A stretch of DNA of 64,000 nucleotides from assembly GCA_963555835.3 (NCBI GenBank), contig CAUVWZ020000002.1, positions 186,001 to 250,000 of the forward strand, read 5' to 3'. Shown piece by piece: positions 50,702 to 60,339 of this stretch. The notes beneath the pieces are model-generated. The model saw only the letters and a list, made by a program, of their open reading frames with translations, did not search any database and was not told the DNA's origin. This DNA is from JAPUME01 sp027294185 (GTDB lineage: Bacteria > Acidobacteriota > Terriglobia > UBA7540 > JAPUME01). Both the position numbers and the translations under genes were made by a program. Positions within the stretch are counted from its first letter, which is position 1. Each line of letters opens with the position of its first letter.

Positions 50702-53554
50702 ATGCTCATTTTTTCCCTATTCAGACGGTCTTGCAGAGAGGTGCAGTTGAAGAGGGCATGCCTGGGGCTCTGGGTGTTTCTGGGGCTTTTGGCGTGGCCC
50801 CTGGCAGCACAGGCCGAGGAAAATTCCGGGGAAGTATTCGAAAAAGAAATCCGGCCGATACTCGCCCGAAATTGCTTTCTCTGTCACAACCCGCAACTGA
50901 AGACCGCCGGACTGGACCTGAGCACTTCGGAGGGATTCGGGAGAGGGGGGCAAAGCGGCCCCGTAGTTTCTGCCGCCGACCCGGCCAGCAGCCGCCTGCT
51001 CGAAGTCATCGGGTACCAGGGGCGAATCAAAATGCCCCCGCCCGGCAGGCTAACCGTTTCTGAGATTGCCGCCCTGACCGCATGGGTCGGGAGAGGTGCC
51101 CCCTGGCCCGGGGCTGAGCGCGTGGCTGTAAGAAAGACCGAGCGGTCCTCAGGCCAATTCACCGAGGAAGAGAAGAATTACTGGGCCTTCCGTTCGATTC
51201 AGAATCCGTTCCCTCCAAAAGTGAAACAAGAGGCCTGGCCTGCTTCGCCGATCGACCGTTTTATCCTCGCGAAACTTGAGGGGAAGGGCCTTCGACCGGC
51301 CCCCGCCGCCGATCGGTTGACGCTTCTGCGCCGTGCGAGCTACGACCTGATCGGCCTGCCGCCTACTGACCAGGAGATTGCCCAATTTCTGGCGGATGAT
51401 TCGGCCGACGCCTTCGAGCGAGTGATGGATCGGTTGCTGGCTTCTCCTCGATACGGGGAGCGTTGGGGGCGGCACTGGCTCGATGTAGCTCGTTATGCAG
51501 ATTCCACCGGCAACGACGAAGATCACCGCTACCCTTACGCCTGGCGATATCGCGACTATGTCATCGAGGCCTTTAATTCCGATCTCCCTTATGATCGATT
51601 CGTGCAGGAGCAGATTGCGGGTGACCTGCTGCCGCCTGAGGGTCCCGGGGAAATCAATCGGAGAGGAATCGTGGCCACCGGCTTCCTGGCGCTGGGGCCG
51701 AAGGCCGTGGCGCAGCAGGACAAGAAAAAGATGCTCTATGACGTCTACGACGAGCAGCTCGATGTAACCTCAAAAGCCTTTCTGGGCGTGACTCTGGCCT
51801 GTTCACGCTGCCACGACCATAAGTTCGACCCCTTCTCGAATCGTGACTACTACTCGATGATTTCGATCTTCGCAAGCACAAAGAGTTTTCGCGATCCCTC
51901 GACCCACGTCTCCAAACTCTACTTCCGCCCGCTGGTGCCGGATGAGGAATACGACCGCTTCCTCGATCACCGGAAAGCGACTTTCGAAAAGAGGCTGGAA
52001 ATTGAAGAGACGGTGGTCAAAGAGATCGAGCGCCATGATGAGAAACTCCTGCCTCATCTCGCCGACTATATGCTCGCGGCCCGGGCCGTCCGCGAAGGTG
52101 GGGCAACCCCGCGGGAAGCGGCGCATGCGAAAAACCTGAGAGAAGACATTTTGCAGAAATGGGTGTCATATCTCAAGCCGCTTGAAGAGGCTCGACCCCA
52201 TCTTGAAGAATGGCGCCGCGCGTCAACCGAGAAGCTCGCCCAGGCCGCTCAAGATTACCAGAAGCGGTTTCTCGAACGGTCCGAGGGCTGGAGGAAAACA
52301 CTCGAAAAGTGGCGCAAAGGGGTCCGCAAACGCCTGGAAGACCGGGATATGCCGCCTCGCCCCAAGCCGAAATTCCGTGCCGAGAGGGACCCTTTCTTCC
52401 ACGACGTTTACTTTAACGAAGGACCGTTCGCTCTCTCTGAGGAAGATCAGGAAGCTGTTTTCGCGCCGGAATCCAGCGAACTTTTGAGCAGGCTTCGCCG
52501 GGAACTCGGGCAACTCGAGGCAAGTGCCCCGCCTGAAGTGGATATGGCGTGCGCGGTGGCCGAGGGTGAGATTGTTCAACAAAAGATCTTCATCCGTGGC
52601 GACCACAATAATCCGGGTGAGGAAGTTTCTAAGAATTTCCCGCGAATCCTGCGCGTGGCAACCGAACAGCCACTCGTCCGCAAGGGTAGCGGGCGGCTGG
52701 AGTTGGCTCGTTGGTTGACGGATTCACGGAATCCCCTGACCGCCCGCGTCATGGTCAACCGCATCTGGCAGTGGCACTTCGGTGAGGGTCTGGTCAGAAC
52801 GCCGAACAATTTCGGGAAAATGGGTGACCCACCGAGCCACCCGGAGTTGATCGACTATTTGGCTCGCCGATTCATCGACGACGGCTGGTCGGTAAAGAAG
52901 ATGCATCGATTGATCATGCTTTCGAGCACCTATCAGATGAGCGGTGAAACGAGAAAGGAAAATATTGAAGCCGACCCGGAAAACCGGCTCCTGTCGCGGT
53001 TCAATCGCCGTCGGCTGGATGTCGAACAGATTCGGGACGGCCTGCTGGCGATGGATGGGACTTTGGACCTGACGATGGGTGGCACCTTGCAGTCGGGTTT
53101 CGGTACGGACGGCGAAAACAGTAATGACCGTCTCAGTTTGGACCCGGAAAAGATCAACCGTCGTCTCGTCTACATTCCGCTGCGGCGCGCGAACCTGCCG
53201 GGACTTCTTAACTTGTTCGACTTCGGTGATGCGACGAATTCGGCGGGCACGCGGCCGCGGACGAACGTCGCGCCCCAGGCGCTTTTCATGATGAACAGTG
53301 AATTCATCGCCGCGCGTTCCCGGAACCTGGCCGAGGAGTTCCTGAAAGCTTACCCGAACGACCCTGAGCGGCGCGTCGAGCGCGCCTACCTGCGGGTCCT
53401 CAATCGGAGCCCCCAACCCCGGGAGGTTCGGGAAGCTCTGGGCTACGTTGACCAGCTTCGCGAGAGATTCCCGGATTCGATTTCAGACCAGAAGGCGTTC
53501 GAGAGCTTGTGTCACCTGCTGATCGCCTCGAACGAGTTTATCTATGTCGAATGA
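50702..53554 (+). CDS. DUF1549/DUF1553 protein with cytochrome-C domain
   Basis: The 950-residue protein has a signal sequence, a Planctomycete-cytochrome-C domain with one heme motif CFLCH at about 58-62, then DUF1549 (WPASPIDRFILAKLEGKGL, LLASPRYGERWGRHWLDVARYAD) and DUF1553 (LVRKGSGRLELARWLTDS, PGLLNLFDFGDATNSAGTR). I use ATG 50702; a TTG at 50747 with AGAGG upstream also fits. Such proteins pair with DUF1501 genes and are typical of complex-carbon degraders; function unknown. Confidence 0.86.
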   Translation: MLIFSLFRRSCREVQLKRACLGLWVFLGLLAWPLAAQAEENSGEVFEKEIRPILARNCFLCHNPQLKTAGLDLSTSEGFGRGGQSGPVVSAADPASSRLLEVIGYQGRIKMPPPGRLTVSEIAALTAWVGRGAPWPGAERVAVRKTERSSGQFTEEEKNYWAFRSIQNPFPPKVKQEAWPASPIDRFILAKLEGKGLRPAPAADRLTLLRRASYDLIGLPPTDQEIAQFLADDSADAFERVMDRLLASPRYGERWGRHWLDVARYADSTGNDEDHRYPYAWRYRDYVIEAFNSDLPYDRFVQEQIAGDLLPPEGPGEINRRGIVATGFLALGPKAVAQQDKKKMLYDVYDEQLDVTSKAFLGVTLACSRCHDHKFDPFSNRDYYSMISIFASTKSFRDPSTHVSKLYFRPLVPDEEYDRFLDHRKATFEKRLEIEETVVKEIERHDEKLLPHLADYMLAARAVREGGATPREAAHAKNLREDILQKWVSYLKPLEEARPHLEEWRRASTEKLAQAAQDYQKRFLERSEGWRKTLEKWRKGVRKRLEDRDMPPRPKPKFRAERDPFFHDVYFNEGPFALSEEDQEAVFAPESSELLSRLRRELGQLEASAPPEVDMACAVAEGEIVQQKIFIRGDHNNPGEEVSKNFPRILRVATEQPLVRKGSGRLELARWLTDSRNPLTARVMVNRIWQWHFGEGLVRTPNNFGKMGDPPSHPELIDYLARRFIDDGWSVKKMHRLIMLSSTYQMSGETRKENIEADPENRLLSRFNRRRLDVEQIRDGLLAMDGTLDLTMGGTLQSGFGTDGENSNDRLSLDPEKINRRLVYIPLRRANLPGLLNLFDFGDATNSAGTRPRTNVAPQALFMMNSEFIAARSRNLAEEFLKAYPNDPERRVERAYLRVLNRSPQPREVREALGYVDQLRERFPDSISDQKAFESLCHLLIASNEFIYVE

Positions 53555-53563
53555 GGAACCATT

Positions 53564-55012
53564 ATGAGACGGAAAGATTCTGAAAACCCAAGGCTTTCCC
53601 GTTCCTTCTCACGCAGAGAGATATTGCGCGGAGCAGCTTGTGGATTCGGTTTTCTGAGTTTGGCGGGACTTGCAGGGGGGGAGCCAGGGCTGTTGGGGAC
53701 TTCGGGAGAGAACAATCCTCTGGCTCCCCGGCCCCCCCATTTTCCCGCCCGGGCGAAGCGGGTGATTCTCCTCTTCATGCATGGGGGCCCGTCGAGTATC
53801 GATACGTTTGATCCCAAGCCGCGCCTCATCCGCGACCACGGCAAGCCGCTCCCGATCAACCGCCCCCTGGCGTTTGACGATGAAGAGGCCGGTCCGTTGA
53901 TGAAGCCGCTTTGGGATTTCAAACAATACGGAGAAAGCGGGATCCCGGTGAGCGACCTGTTCCCGCATGTCGGCAGCCGCGCCGATGACCTCTGTGTGAT
54001 CCGCTCGATGGTCGGCGAGGGTGTGGACCACGGCGCCGCCCTGCTCCAGACCTTCACCGGCTCGAGCACGTTTACCCGCCCCAGTATGGGTTCATGGGTG
54101 GTCTATGGTCTCGGCAGCAGGAATCGTAACCTGCCCGGTTTCATCGCCCTCAAGCCGTCGCTCGCGCACGGCGGCGCCAAGAACTGGGGCTCGGCCTTCC
54201 TGCCGGGTTCCTACCAGGGCACGGCCATCGGCCACGCAGGGTTGAAAGTGGCGGACATTGAAGATGAGCCGATTGCATACCTGAAAAACAAAGGCTTCTC
54301 AACTGACGAGCAGCGCTTCGAGCTCGATATGCTCCGGAATATCAATCGGCGGCATTCGGCGATGCGAAATGCCGATCCGCAGCTCGAGGCGCGGATCGAG
54401 GCATTCGAGCTGGCTTTTCGCATGCAAGTGGAAGCCCCGGAGGCATTCGAACTTGAAAAGGAATCCGAGATTACCAAGAAGCTCTACGGGCTCGACGAGG
54501 AGGTGACCCGTGACTTCGGGTGGCAATGCCTGATGGCGCGCCGGCTCGTCGAGCGAGGAGTTCGCTTCGTCCAATGCACGCACAGCTACAAGTGGGATCA
54601 GCACTCGGATCTGTTTGAAAAACATTCGGCCAACGCCAAGGAAGTCGACAAGCCGATGGCAGGCCTGCTGACGGACCTGAAGGGACGAGGACTCCTCAAA
54701 GACACTCTGGTCATCTGGGCGGGCGAGTTCGGCCGCACCCCGGTATCACAAGATGAGAACGGGCGCGACCATAATCCCTACGGTTATTCGATCTGGATGG
54801 CCGGCGGAGGCGTGAAACCCGGCTTCATCTATGGTGCGACCGATGAGATCGGCTACCATGCCGTGGAAGACCGCATGCACATTCATGATTTCCATGCCAC
54901 GGTTCTTCACCTGTTGGGACTCGACCACGAGAAACTCACCTTTCGTTTCAGCGGACGCGACTTCCGCCTGACCGACGTGGCAGGAGTGGTGGCGAAAAAG
55001 ATCATCGCCTAG
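53564..55012 (+). CDS. DUF1501 family protein, Tat-exported
   Basis: A 482-residue protein with a twin-arginine signal (SRREILRG at 16-23, then CGFGFLSLAGLAG) and DUF1501 core (LLFMHGGPSSIDTFDPKP, HGAALLQTFTG, WAGEFGRTPVSQDENGRDHNP). The fold resembles sulfatase/alkaline phosphatase. It follows the DUF1549/DUF1553 gene by 9 bases, the usual partner order. Likely acts with it in the periplasm. Confidence 0.88.
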   Translation: MRRKDSENPRLSRSFSRREILRGAACGFGFLSLAGLAGGEPGLLGTSGENNPLAPRPPHFPARAKRVILLFMHGGPSSIDTFDPKPRLIRDHGKPLPINRPLAFDDEEAGPLMKPLWDFKQYGESGIPVSDLFPHVGSRADDLCVIRSMVGEGVDHGAALLQTFTGSSTFTRPSMGSWVVYGLGSRNRNLPGFIALKPSLAHGGAKNWGSAFLPGSYQGTAIGHAGLKVADIEDEPIAYLKNKGFSTDEQRFELDMLRNINRRHSAMRNADPQLEARIEAFELAFRMQVEAPEAFELEKESEITKKLYGLDEEVTRDFGWQCLMARRLVERGVRFVQCTHSYKWDQHSDLFEKHSANAKEVDKPMAGLLTDLKGRGLLKDTLVIWAGEFGRTPVSQDENGRDHNPYGYSIWMAGGGVKPGFIYGATDEIGYHAVEDRMHIHDFHATVLHLLGLDHEKLTFRFSGRDFRLTDVAGVVAKKIIA

Positions 55013-55041
55013 GTCCCCTTCAGAGAATCTTCTTAATATTA

Positions 55042-56055
55042 ATGAGAACTGTCACACTCGAAGAACCCGGACGATTGTCGTTGGGTGATTCGGCTCTCCC
55101 CGGAAAGCCTTCTCTCGGAGAGGCCGTCGTGCGTGTGCTGCGGGTTGGGATTTGCGGCACCGATATTCATGCTTTCCGAGGCGAGCAGCCTTTTTTCAGC
55201 TACCCCCGCATCCTGGGACATGAGCTGGGAGTGGAAATCGCGGATATCGGTCCGAACGCGGCCGGGTTGAGGGTCGGCGATCTTTGTGCAGTGGAGCCCT
55301 ATCTCGATTGCGGGCGTTGCATCGCCTGCCGGCAAGGCAAGACCAATTGCTGCGTGAACCTGAAAGTCCTGGGCGTTCATACCGACGGCGGGATGCGAGA
55401 GTTCATTACCCTTCCCACGCGGAAGCTCCACCGATCCGAGCGGCTCACGCCGGATCAGTTGGCGCTGGTCGAGACTCTGGGAATTGGGGCGCACGCTGTG
55501 GCTCGTGCCCGGCTTCAAGCCGGGGAGTTCGTTCTGGTCATCGGCGCAGGTCCCATCGGCCAGGGTGTCATCAACTTTGCGCAGCTTGCCGGCGCGCGGG
55601 TCATTGTGATCGACGTGAGCGAGGAACGATTGAAGTTTGCCCGGCAACGGGGTGTCGAAAACACTCTTCAGGGAAAAGATGACCCGCTGAGCCGCGTGAA
55701 GGAAATAACGGAAGGGAATCTGGCGACGGCGGTATTCGACGCGACGGGAAATGCCGGTTCGATGTCGAAGGCCTTTGACTACGTTGCGCATGCCGGGCGG
55801 CTGGTTCTCGTGGGACTGATTCAGGGAAACGTGACGTTTAGCGATCCGGATTTCCACCGCAAAGAGATGGCGATCCTGAGTTCCCGCAACGCCACCGGCG
55901 CTGACTTTGCCCGCATCCTGAGGCTTTTGGAATCCGGGAAGATCGACCCCACGGTTTGGACCACTCACCGCGCATCGTCGGCTTCGTTTGTGGAGGAATT
56001 CCCACGCTGGATCGAGCCCGGAGCCGGATTGGTCAAGGGGCTGATTGAGTTTTGA
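55042..56055 (+). CDS. Zinc-dependent alcohol dehydrogenase (MDR)
   Basis: A 337-residue medium-chain dehydrogenase. Catalytic-zinc motifs are GICGTDIHAF and GHELGVEI; CGRCIACRQGKTNCC supplies the structural-zinc cysteines. The Rossmann loop GAGPIGQGVI and IDVSEERLKFA suggest NAD preference. Resembles sorbitol/galactonate-type dehydrogenases. It lies 29 bases after the DUF1501 gene and may be co-transcribed. Confidence 0.86.
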   Translation: MRTVTLEEPGRLSLGDSALPGKPSLGEAVVRVLRVGICGTDIHAFRGEQPFFSYPRILGHELGVEIADIGPNAAGLRVGDLCAVEPYLDCGRCIACRQGKTNCCVNLKVLGVHTDGGMREFITLPTRKLHRSERLTPDQLALVETLGIGAHAVARARLQAGEFVLVIGAGPIGQGVINFAQLAGARVIVIDVSEERLKFARQRGVENTLQGKDDPLSRVKEITEGNLATAVFDATGNAGSMSKAFDYVAHAGRLVLVGLIQGNVTFSDPDFHRKEMAILSSRNATGADFARILRLLESGKIDPTVWTTHRASSASFVEEFPRWIEPGAGLVKGLIEF

Positions 56056-56134
56056 AGATTCTCTAACTTTGCGCCCGCCATGGGCGTCTGATAGATAATC
56101 CGAATTCGAAGAGAAACGCGGGGGAACGAATTCA

Positions 56135-56944
56135 ATGGAACGAAAGTGGAATTCGCCCATCGTATTCGGTTTTCTGGTGACGATTGCAGCCTTCATCAGC
56201 ACCTACACCACCTTTGCTAATTTCGCTCTTACCCCAGATTTTTCCTGGTTGAATTTGTCGATGTTTGCTGTGGGGCTGAGTTTGTTGGGCGCAGGTTTGA
56301 AGCGCACCTTCCGCCAGCCGGACCGCGTTCGCGGCAAGATCCGAGGAATCGTAGCGTCCACGCTCGGCCTGATCGCATTCATCGGTTTCCTGGGCCTTCA
56401 TTTTCACGTTTCGGCGCAGCTTCCTGCCTCGGATGGCGCTCCGAGGGTCTGGACCAAGGCGCCCGACTTCACCCTGTCTGACCAGAACGGAAAGCCGGTT
56501 ACGCTGTATGAAATCCTTAAATCTCCTTCCGAGGGATTCGCGGCAGACCGGGGAACCTATGTTCTTCTGGTTTTCTACCGAGGTTATTGGTGACCGTTCT
56601 GCAACTCCGAGTTGCGGAGTTTGGAGCAGCATCGTGAGACGTTTGAGAAGCGAGGCGTACGCATCGTCGCCGTCAGCGTGGATCCTCCCGAAGTTACCGT
56701 CAAACACACCCGGAAACAGGGGTTCTCGTTCACCTTCCTTTGCGACCCTAAGGCGGAAGTGATTCGCCGCTACGATTTGATGCATGAGGGGGCTGGGCGC
56801 GGATCGGCCGACATTTCACGCCCGGCCGAGTTTCTGATCGATCCTCGAGGCAACGTCCGCTGGGTGAATCTGACGGACGACTACCGTGTCCGCCTGCATC
56901 CTGAGGAAGCTCTGAAAGTGCTCGATACGTTGGGCGTAGGCTGA
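56135..56944 (+). CDS. Membrane-anchored peroxiredoxin-like selenoprotein (Sec153)
   Basis: Reading the in-frame TGA at 56591-56593 as selenocysteine gives one 269-residue protein. Three membrane helices (within residues 10-90) precede an AhpC/TSA-type redoxin: KAPDFTLSDQNGKPVTLYEIL, then VLLVFYRGYW-Sec153-PFC156-NSELRSLEQH, RIVAVSVDPPEVTVKH, and PAEFLIDPRGNVRWVN. Sec153 stands where family members carry the peroxidatic Cys in the YRGxWCPFC motif. The frame is continuous on both sides, a second start near 56612 would lack the active site, and a hairpin follows the TGA. Likely a peroxidase or thiol oxidoreductase facing the periplasm or cytoplasm. It predicts SelA/SelB/SelC/SelD elsewhere in the genome. 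Confidence 0.9.
56596..56620 (+). promoter_or_regulatory. Putative bacterial SECIS hairpin
   Basis: GTTCTGCAAC (56596-56605), loop TCCGA, GTTGCGGAGT (56611-56620) form a 10-bp stem with three G-T wobbles, beginning three bases after the TGA. The loop G is 16 bases after the stop codon, at the near edge of the known spacing for bacterial SECIS elements that bind SelB. It lies inside the coding region, as expected. Confidence 0.65.
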
Positions 56945-56968
56945 TTCGTCATCCCGCCACGGCGGAAT

Positions 56969-58510
56969 TTAGAAGATTACCTGGATGCGGCTCAGGTAGG
57001 AAAAGGCGTCCCTGTCGCCGGTCGTCGGAGCGCGCAGCGGGTCTTGAATTCGCTCGAAGATAAAGTTGGACTGGTAGCGGACGAACTTGGTAAGCCACCA
57101 GTTTACCCCGAACGTGAACGCTTCCCCACGATTGCCGTTTACGGCATCATCCATTTGCAGGCTTTCGTAGCGGAATGCCAACTCCCACGCGCCCAGACCT
57201 CCGCCCGGTCCCAGGAAGGCAGCCCTGGGCGTAATGGCGTTCAAGGGTTTCTCTTCGCCTGTGAGGAGGTAGGTGGCCATCACCATGTACGCCTTGCCGA
57301 TGACGCCGGGAAGATTTGCGCCGTCCGCGCCTAATCCCTCCCGTGACTGGTGGGTCTGGTCGTATTCCCCCCGTAAAGCAAATTTCCGGTAGCGCCAATC
57401 GAACTCCGCATTGGCTCGCACGATTTCCCCATTCACGGGAACCGCGGTAAAGAAGGTAATGCTCCTGCTGCTGGTTCTACCGAGAAAACTGTCCCCACCG
57501 CTGTGGCGTCCGTCGGCAAAGGCGCCGCCGAAGCTGAAGTTCCTCAGGGCCACGGGCCCGGAGTTCTTGAAGGGGGTCAGGCGCAAGCGGAGATACCCCT
57601 CAGGAGTGCTGGCCGTGTTCGCCTTCAGCTCTCCGAGCCCATTAAAGGCGCCTGCGTAGTATTCGAACCTGCCGTCGGCCAGCTCCCCGTGAAACATCAA
57701 CCCCGGGGTGCGTGACGGGATGAGGTTGGCCACGCTCGAGCGCTCCACGAATTCGTAGTATTTCGACGAACGCAACTCCTCCTGGCTGAAGGGCGCCTTG
57801 AACTGCCCGAACTGGACCTGAAATGCCGGATTGTAATTGATGTTGATATAGCCGTCACGAAGCAATGCGCTGCCGATGTCGGCGAAATCACCCTGTACTT
57901 TGTATTCGTAATGTTTGAATAGTTCGCCTTCGGCTTCGAACCTGGCGCGGCGAATGAAGAAAGACGATGGCGGGGTGGCCGTACCGGTGTGACTGCGCCA
58001 GTCGAACTGCAATCGTCCGCCGAACTGCATTCGGAAATTTCCGTCGGCACTGCGAATGTAGGGATGACTTCCGGTCCAACCGGCAACCACGGGGGCCCCT
58101 CCCGCCTGTGGCGACAAGCTGACGGTGGCACTGCCCAATTCAGGGCGAGGGTCAAGGGCCGAAGCAGGCGAGCTGTTCAGTTTTCCGGAGGGTCGCGCCT
58201 TATTCTCCCCAGCGGCCGAACCACGATTGGCTCCATGAGCGGAAAGCCGCGTCGCAGGGACCGGAGCCGAGGCCAGCCGCAAGGCCGGCAGAGGGCGCTC
58301 CCCGCTTCCCCGGTTCGCCACCTGTTGCCGTAGGTCGTCGAGCAAGCGTCCCTGCTCGCCTACGAGCTGCTCCAGCCTCTTGAGGCGCTCCAGTAACTCA
58401 TCCCGGGAGGGAGGAGAGCCGGAGTCCGTGTTACCGGCTGCCGCGGCGGGTGCGCTCCATAGGAGCGTCACCAGCAGGGGAATTAAGGCATGGCGAATGA
58501 GAGAATTCAT
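56969..58510 (-). CDS. Phosphate-selective porin (OprO/OprP-like)
   Basis: A 513-residue protein with signal peptide (LIPLLVTLLWSAPAAAA), an N-terminal coiled coil (LLERLKRLEQLVGEQGRLLDDL), a Ser/Ala-rich spacer and a barrel: FRMQFGGRLQFDW, FFIRRARFEAEGELF, VQFGQFKAPFSQEEL, RTPGLMFHGEL. The fold is Porin_O_P. Substrate is not proven and such genes in this phylum may carry other anions. The last residue is Phe, as in barrels. It is divergent from the flavoprotein. Confidence 0.85.
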   Translation of the reverse strand: MNSLIRHALIPLLVTLLWSAPAAAAGNTDSGSPPSRDELLERLKRLEQLVGEQGRLLDDLRQQVANRGSGERPLPALRLASAPVPATRLSAHGANRGSAAGENKARPSGKLNSSPASALDPRPELGSATVSLSPQAGGAPVVAGWTGSHPYIRSADGNFRMQFGGRLQFDWRSHTGTATPPSSFFIRRARFEAEGELFKHYEYKVQGDFADIGSALLRDGYININYNPAFQVQFGQFKAPFSQEELRSSKYYEFVERSSVANLIPSRTPGLMFHGELADGRFEYYAGAFNGLGELKANTASTPEGYLRLRLTPFKNSGPVALRNFSFGGAFADGRHSGGDSFLGRTSSRSITFFTAVPVNGEIVRANAEFDWRYRKFALRGEYDQTHQSREGLGADGANLPGVIGKAYMVMATYLLTGEEKPLNAITPRAAFLGPGGGLGAWELAFRYESLQMDDAVNGNRGEAFTFGVNWWLTKFVRYQSNFIFERIQDPLRAPTTGDRDAFSYLSRIQVIF

Positions 58511-58817
58511 CGAACTTCCTCCGGTTGATGGCTAGGATTTGCGTCTTTCAAGAGTGGATAGCGAAATAGATCAATTCGCAGCCAAAATGCCGTTCCCTGC
58601 GGGTTTTCCTTCTCCGCATTTCGTGGCATCATGAAGCCCATTGATTTGGATGGGTTGATAGGAAAACTGGGAAAATGGCTCTTTCCAACTGACATTGAAT
58701 CCCCAAGTTACTTTTATACCCTGAGTCGGTGAGATGACGCAAACAGAGAGCCTTCCGTATCTGTGTGCATAACCTCAACCTTCCTGTTCTAAAAGGCGCA
58801 GGGTTAATACGAGAGAC
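58511..58817. other. Divergent intergenic region, 307 bases
   Basis: The region between the porin and flavoprotein starts must hold both promoters. It has an ATG frame of 33 codons (58631-58732) without a ribosome site, which I do not count as a gene, and no strong consensus promoter or hairpin. Confidence 0.5.
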
Positions 58818-60311
58818 GTGGACTCTATGCACTATGACTTTGACATGGTCGTGATCGGCGCGGGGGCGGCGGGGCTGACCGCCGCCGGGATGTCCGCTAC
58901 GCTGGGCGCAAAGACTACCTTGATTGAGGCCGGCAAGCTCGGCGGCGACTGCACCTGGACCGGTTGCGTGCCGAGCAAGACGCTGCTCAAGGCGGCCAAA
59001 GTGGCGCACTCGATGCGAACCGCCGAGCGCTTCGGGATGCGGGCCGTCCAGCCCCAATTCGATTTCGCAAAGGTGATGGAGCACGTTCACGACACGCAGA
59101 ACCATATTTACGAAGAGGCCGATGCGCCGCCGGTCTATGAAAGGCTGGGCGTGAAAGTTCTCTGTGCCCGCGCCTCTTTCCTGGATCAGCATCGGGTGAA
59201 ACTCCGTAGCCAATCCGGCGCCGAGTGGGAGGTCTCTTCCCGTAGTTTTGTTATCGCCACCGGCAGCGGGCCGGGCCTGCCGCCGGTTGAGGGCCTCTCT
59301 GCGGTGAACTATCTGACCAACGAGACCCTCTTTTCGCTCTCGAAGCTCCCTCGACGTTTCATCGTGGTCGGATCAGGTCCGATTGGTGTGGAGATGGCGC
59401 AGGCATTCCGCCGGTTCGGTTCGGAAGTTACAGTCGTAAGCTTCGAGAACACGGTGCTTTTTCGCGATGACCGCGAGTTGAGCGCGCTGCTGCGCGAATC
59501 GCTTGCCGCCGAGGGAATTCAATTCCTCTTTGACAGCATCGTGACCAGGATCGAGCGAAGTGGGAAAGGGATAAGGATTACGGCCGATAACCGGTTCTCT
59601 AAGTTCAAGACGACATTGGAAGGGGACGCTGTTCTGTTCGCTACCGGTCGCCGGGCGAATTTCAAAGGATTAAATCTTGAGGCGGCGGGCGTGAGGACCG
59701 ACAAGGCAGGCGTCGTCATCGACAAGCGCTGCCGCACCTCAAGAAAAAACATCTTTGCCTGCGGCGACGTCGCCAGCCGTCTGCAGTTTACTCACATGGC
59801 CGAGCACATGGCGAAGGTGGCCGTCAGCAACGCCTTGCTCCATTTCCCGGCCTCGATCGACTTCAAGCACGCTATCTGGTGCACCTACTCCGATCCCGAG
59901 CTGGCCCATGTGGGCGCATCGGAGGAGGAGCTCAAGCGAAAGGGAACGGCCTACGATATCTATCGCTTCCCTTTTTCCAAGATCGACCGTGCGGTTACCG
60001 AGAACGAACCGACGGGCATGATCAAGGTGATGGCGAAGAGTTTGACGGGAAAAATTCTGGGCGTGAGCATTCTCGGAGCGAATGCGGGAGAGATGATCGG
60101 CGAGTATGCCCTGGCGATGCGAAACGGCATCACGCTGCGGCAGTTCGCTGATACGATTCATCCCTATCCTACCTATGTGCTGGGAAACCGGCGCGCCGCC
60201 GACCAGTGGTACATACGGAAACTCTCTCCCGCCTACATTCGCTGGCTGCAGCGAATCTTCGGCACCCGCGGACGCCTGCCCGATCCTCCCGACCCCGACC
60301 GGATCATGTGA
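58818..60311 (+). CDS. Pyridine nucleotide-disulfide oxidoreductase, MerA-like
   Basis: A 497-residue flavoprotein: FAD motif VVIGAGAAGL near 11-20, redox pair C45/C50 in GGDCTWTGCVPSK, second nucleotide loop VVGSGPIGVEMAQAF, and the dimerisation domain with HPYPTYVLGNRRAADQW. In the usual H-P-T-x-x-E relay the Glu position appears to be Leu. There is no N-terminal HMA domain and no C-terminal Cys pair, so mercury reduction is doubtful. Start GTG 58818; ATG 58827 is an alternative. Confidence 0.85.
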   Translation: MDSMHYDFDMVVIGAGAAGLTAAGMSATLGAKTTLIEAGKLGGDCTWTGCVPSKTLLKAAKVAHSMRTAERFGMRAVQPQFDFAKVMEHVHDTQNHIYEEADAPPVYERLGVKVLCARASFLDQHRVKLRSQSGAEWEVSSRSFVIATGSGPGLPPVEGLSAVNYLTNETLFSLSKLPRRFIVVGSGPIGVEMAQAFRRFGSEVTVVSFENTVLFRDDRELSALLRESLAAEGIQFLFDSIVTRIERSGKGIRITADNRFSKFKTTLEGDAVLFATGRRANFKGLNLEAAGVRTDKAGVVIDKRCRTSRKNIFACGDVASRLQFTHMAEHMAKVAVSNALLHFPASIDFKHAIWCTYSDPELAHVGASEEELKRKGTAYDIYRFPFSKIDRAVTENEPTGMIKVMAKSLTGKILGVSILGANAGEMIGEYALAMRNGITLRQFADTIHPYPTYVLGNRRAADQWYIRKLSPAYIRWLQRIFGTRGRLPDPPDPDRIM

Positions 60312-60339
60312 GGCGCCGTTGGGTTTCTGAGAGAAGTTT

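Noticed and set aside
55039..56202. 387-codon minus-strand frame opposite the alcohol dehydrogenase
   Set aside because: The dehydrogenase carries all zinc and NAD motifs; the antisense product is low-complexity.
56591..56593. TGA as an ordinary stop or assembly error
   Set aside because: It sits precisely at the redox-active residue, is a TGA and not TAA/TAG, and is followed by a hairpin. An error cannot be excluded without reads but is less likely.
58631..58732. 33-codon ORF in the porin/flavoprotein gap
   Set aside because: No ribosome site and no recognisable features, although it is protein-like; kept only as a note.
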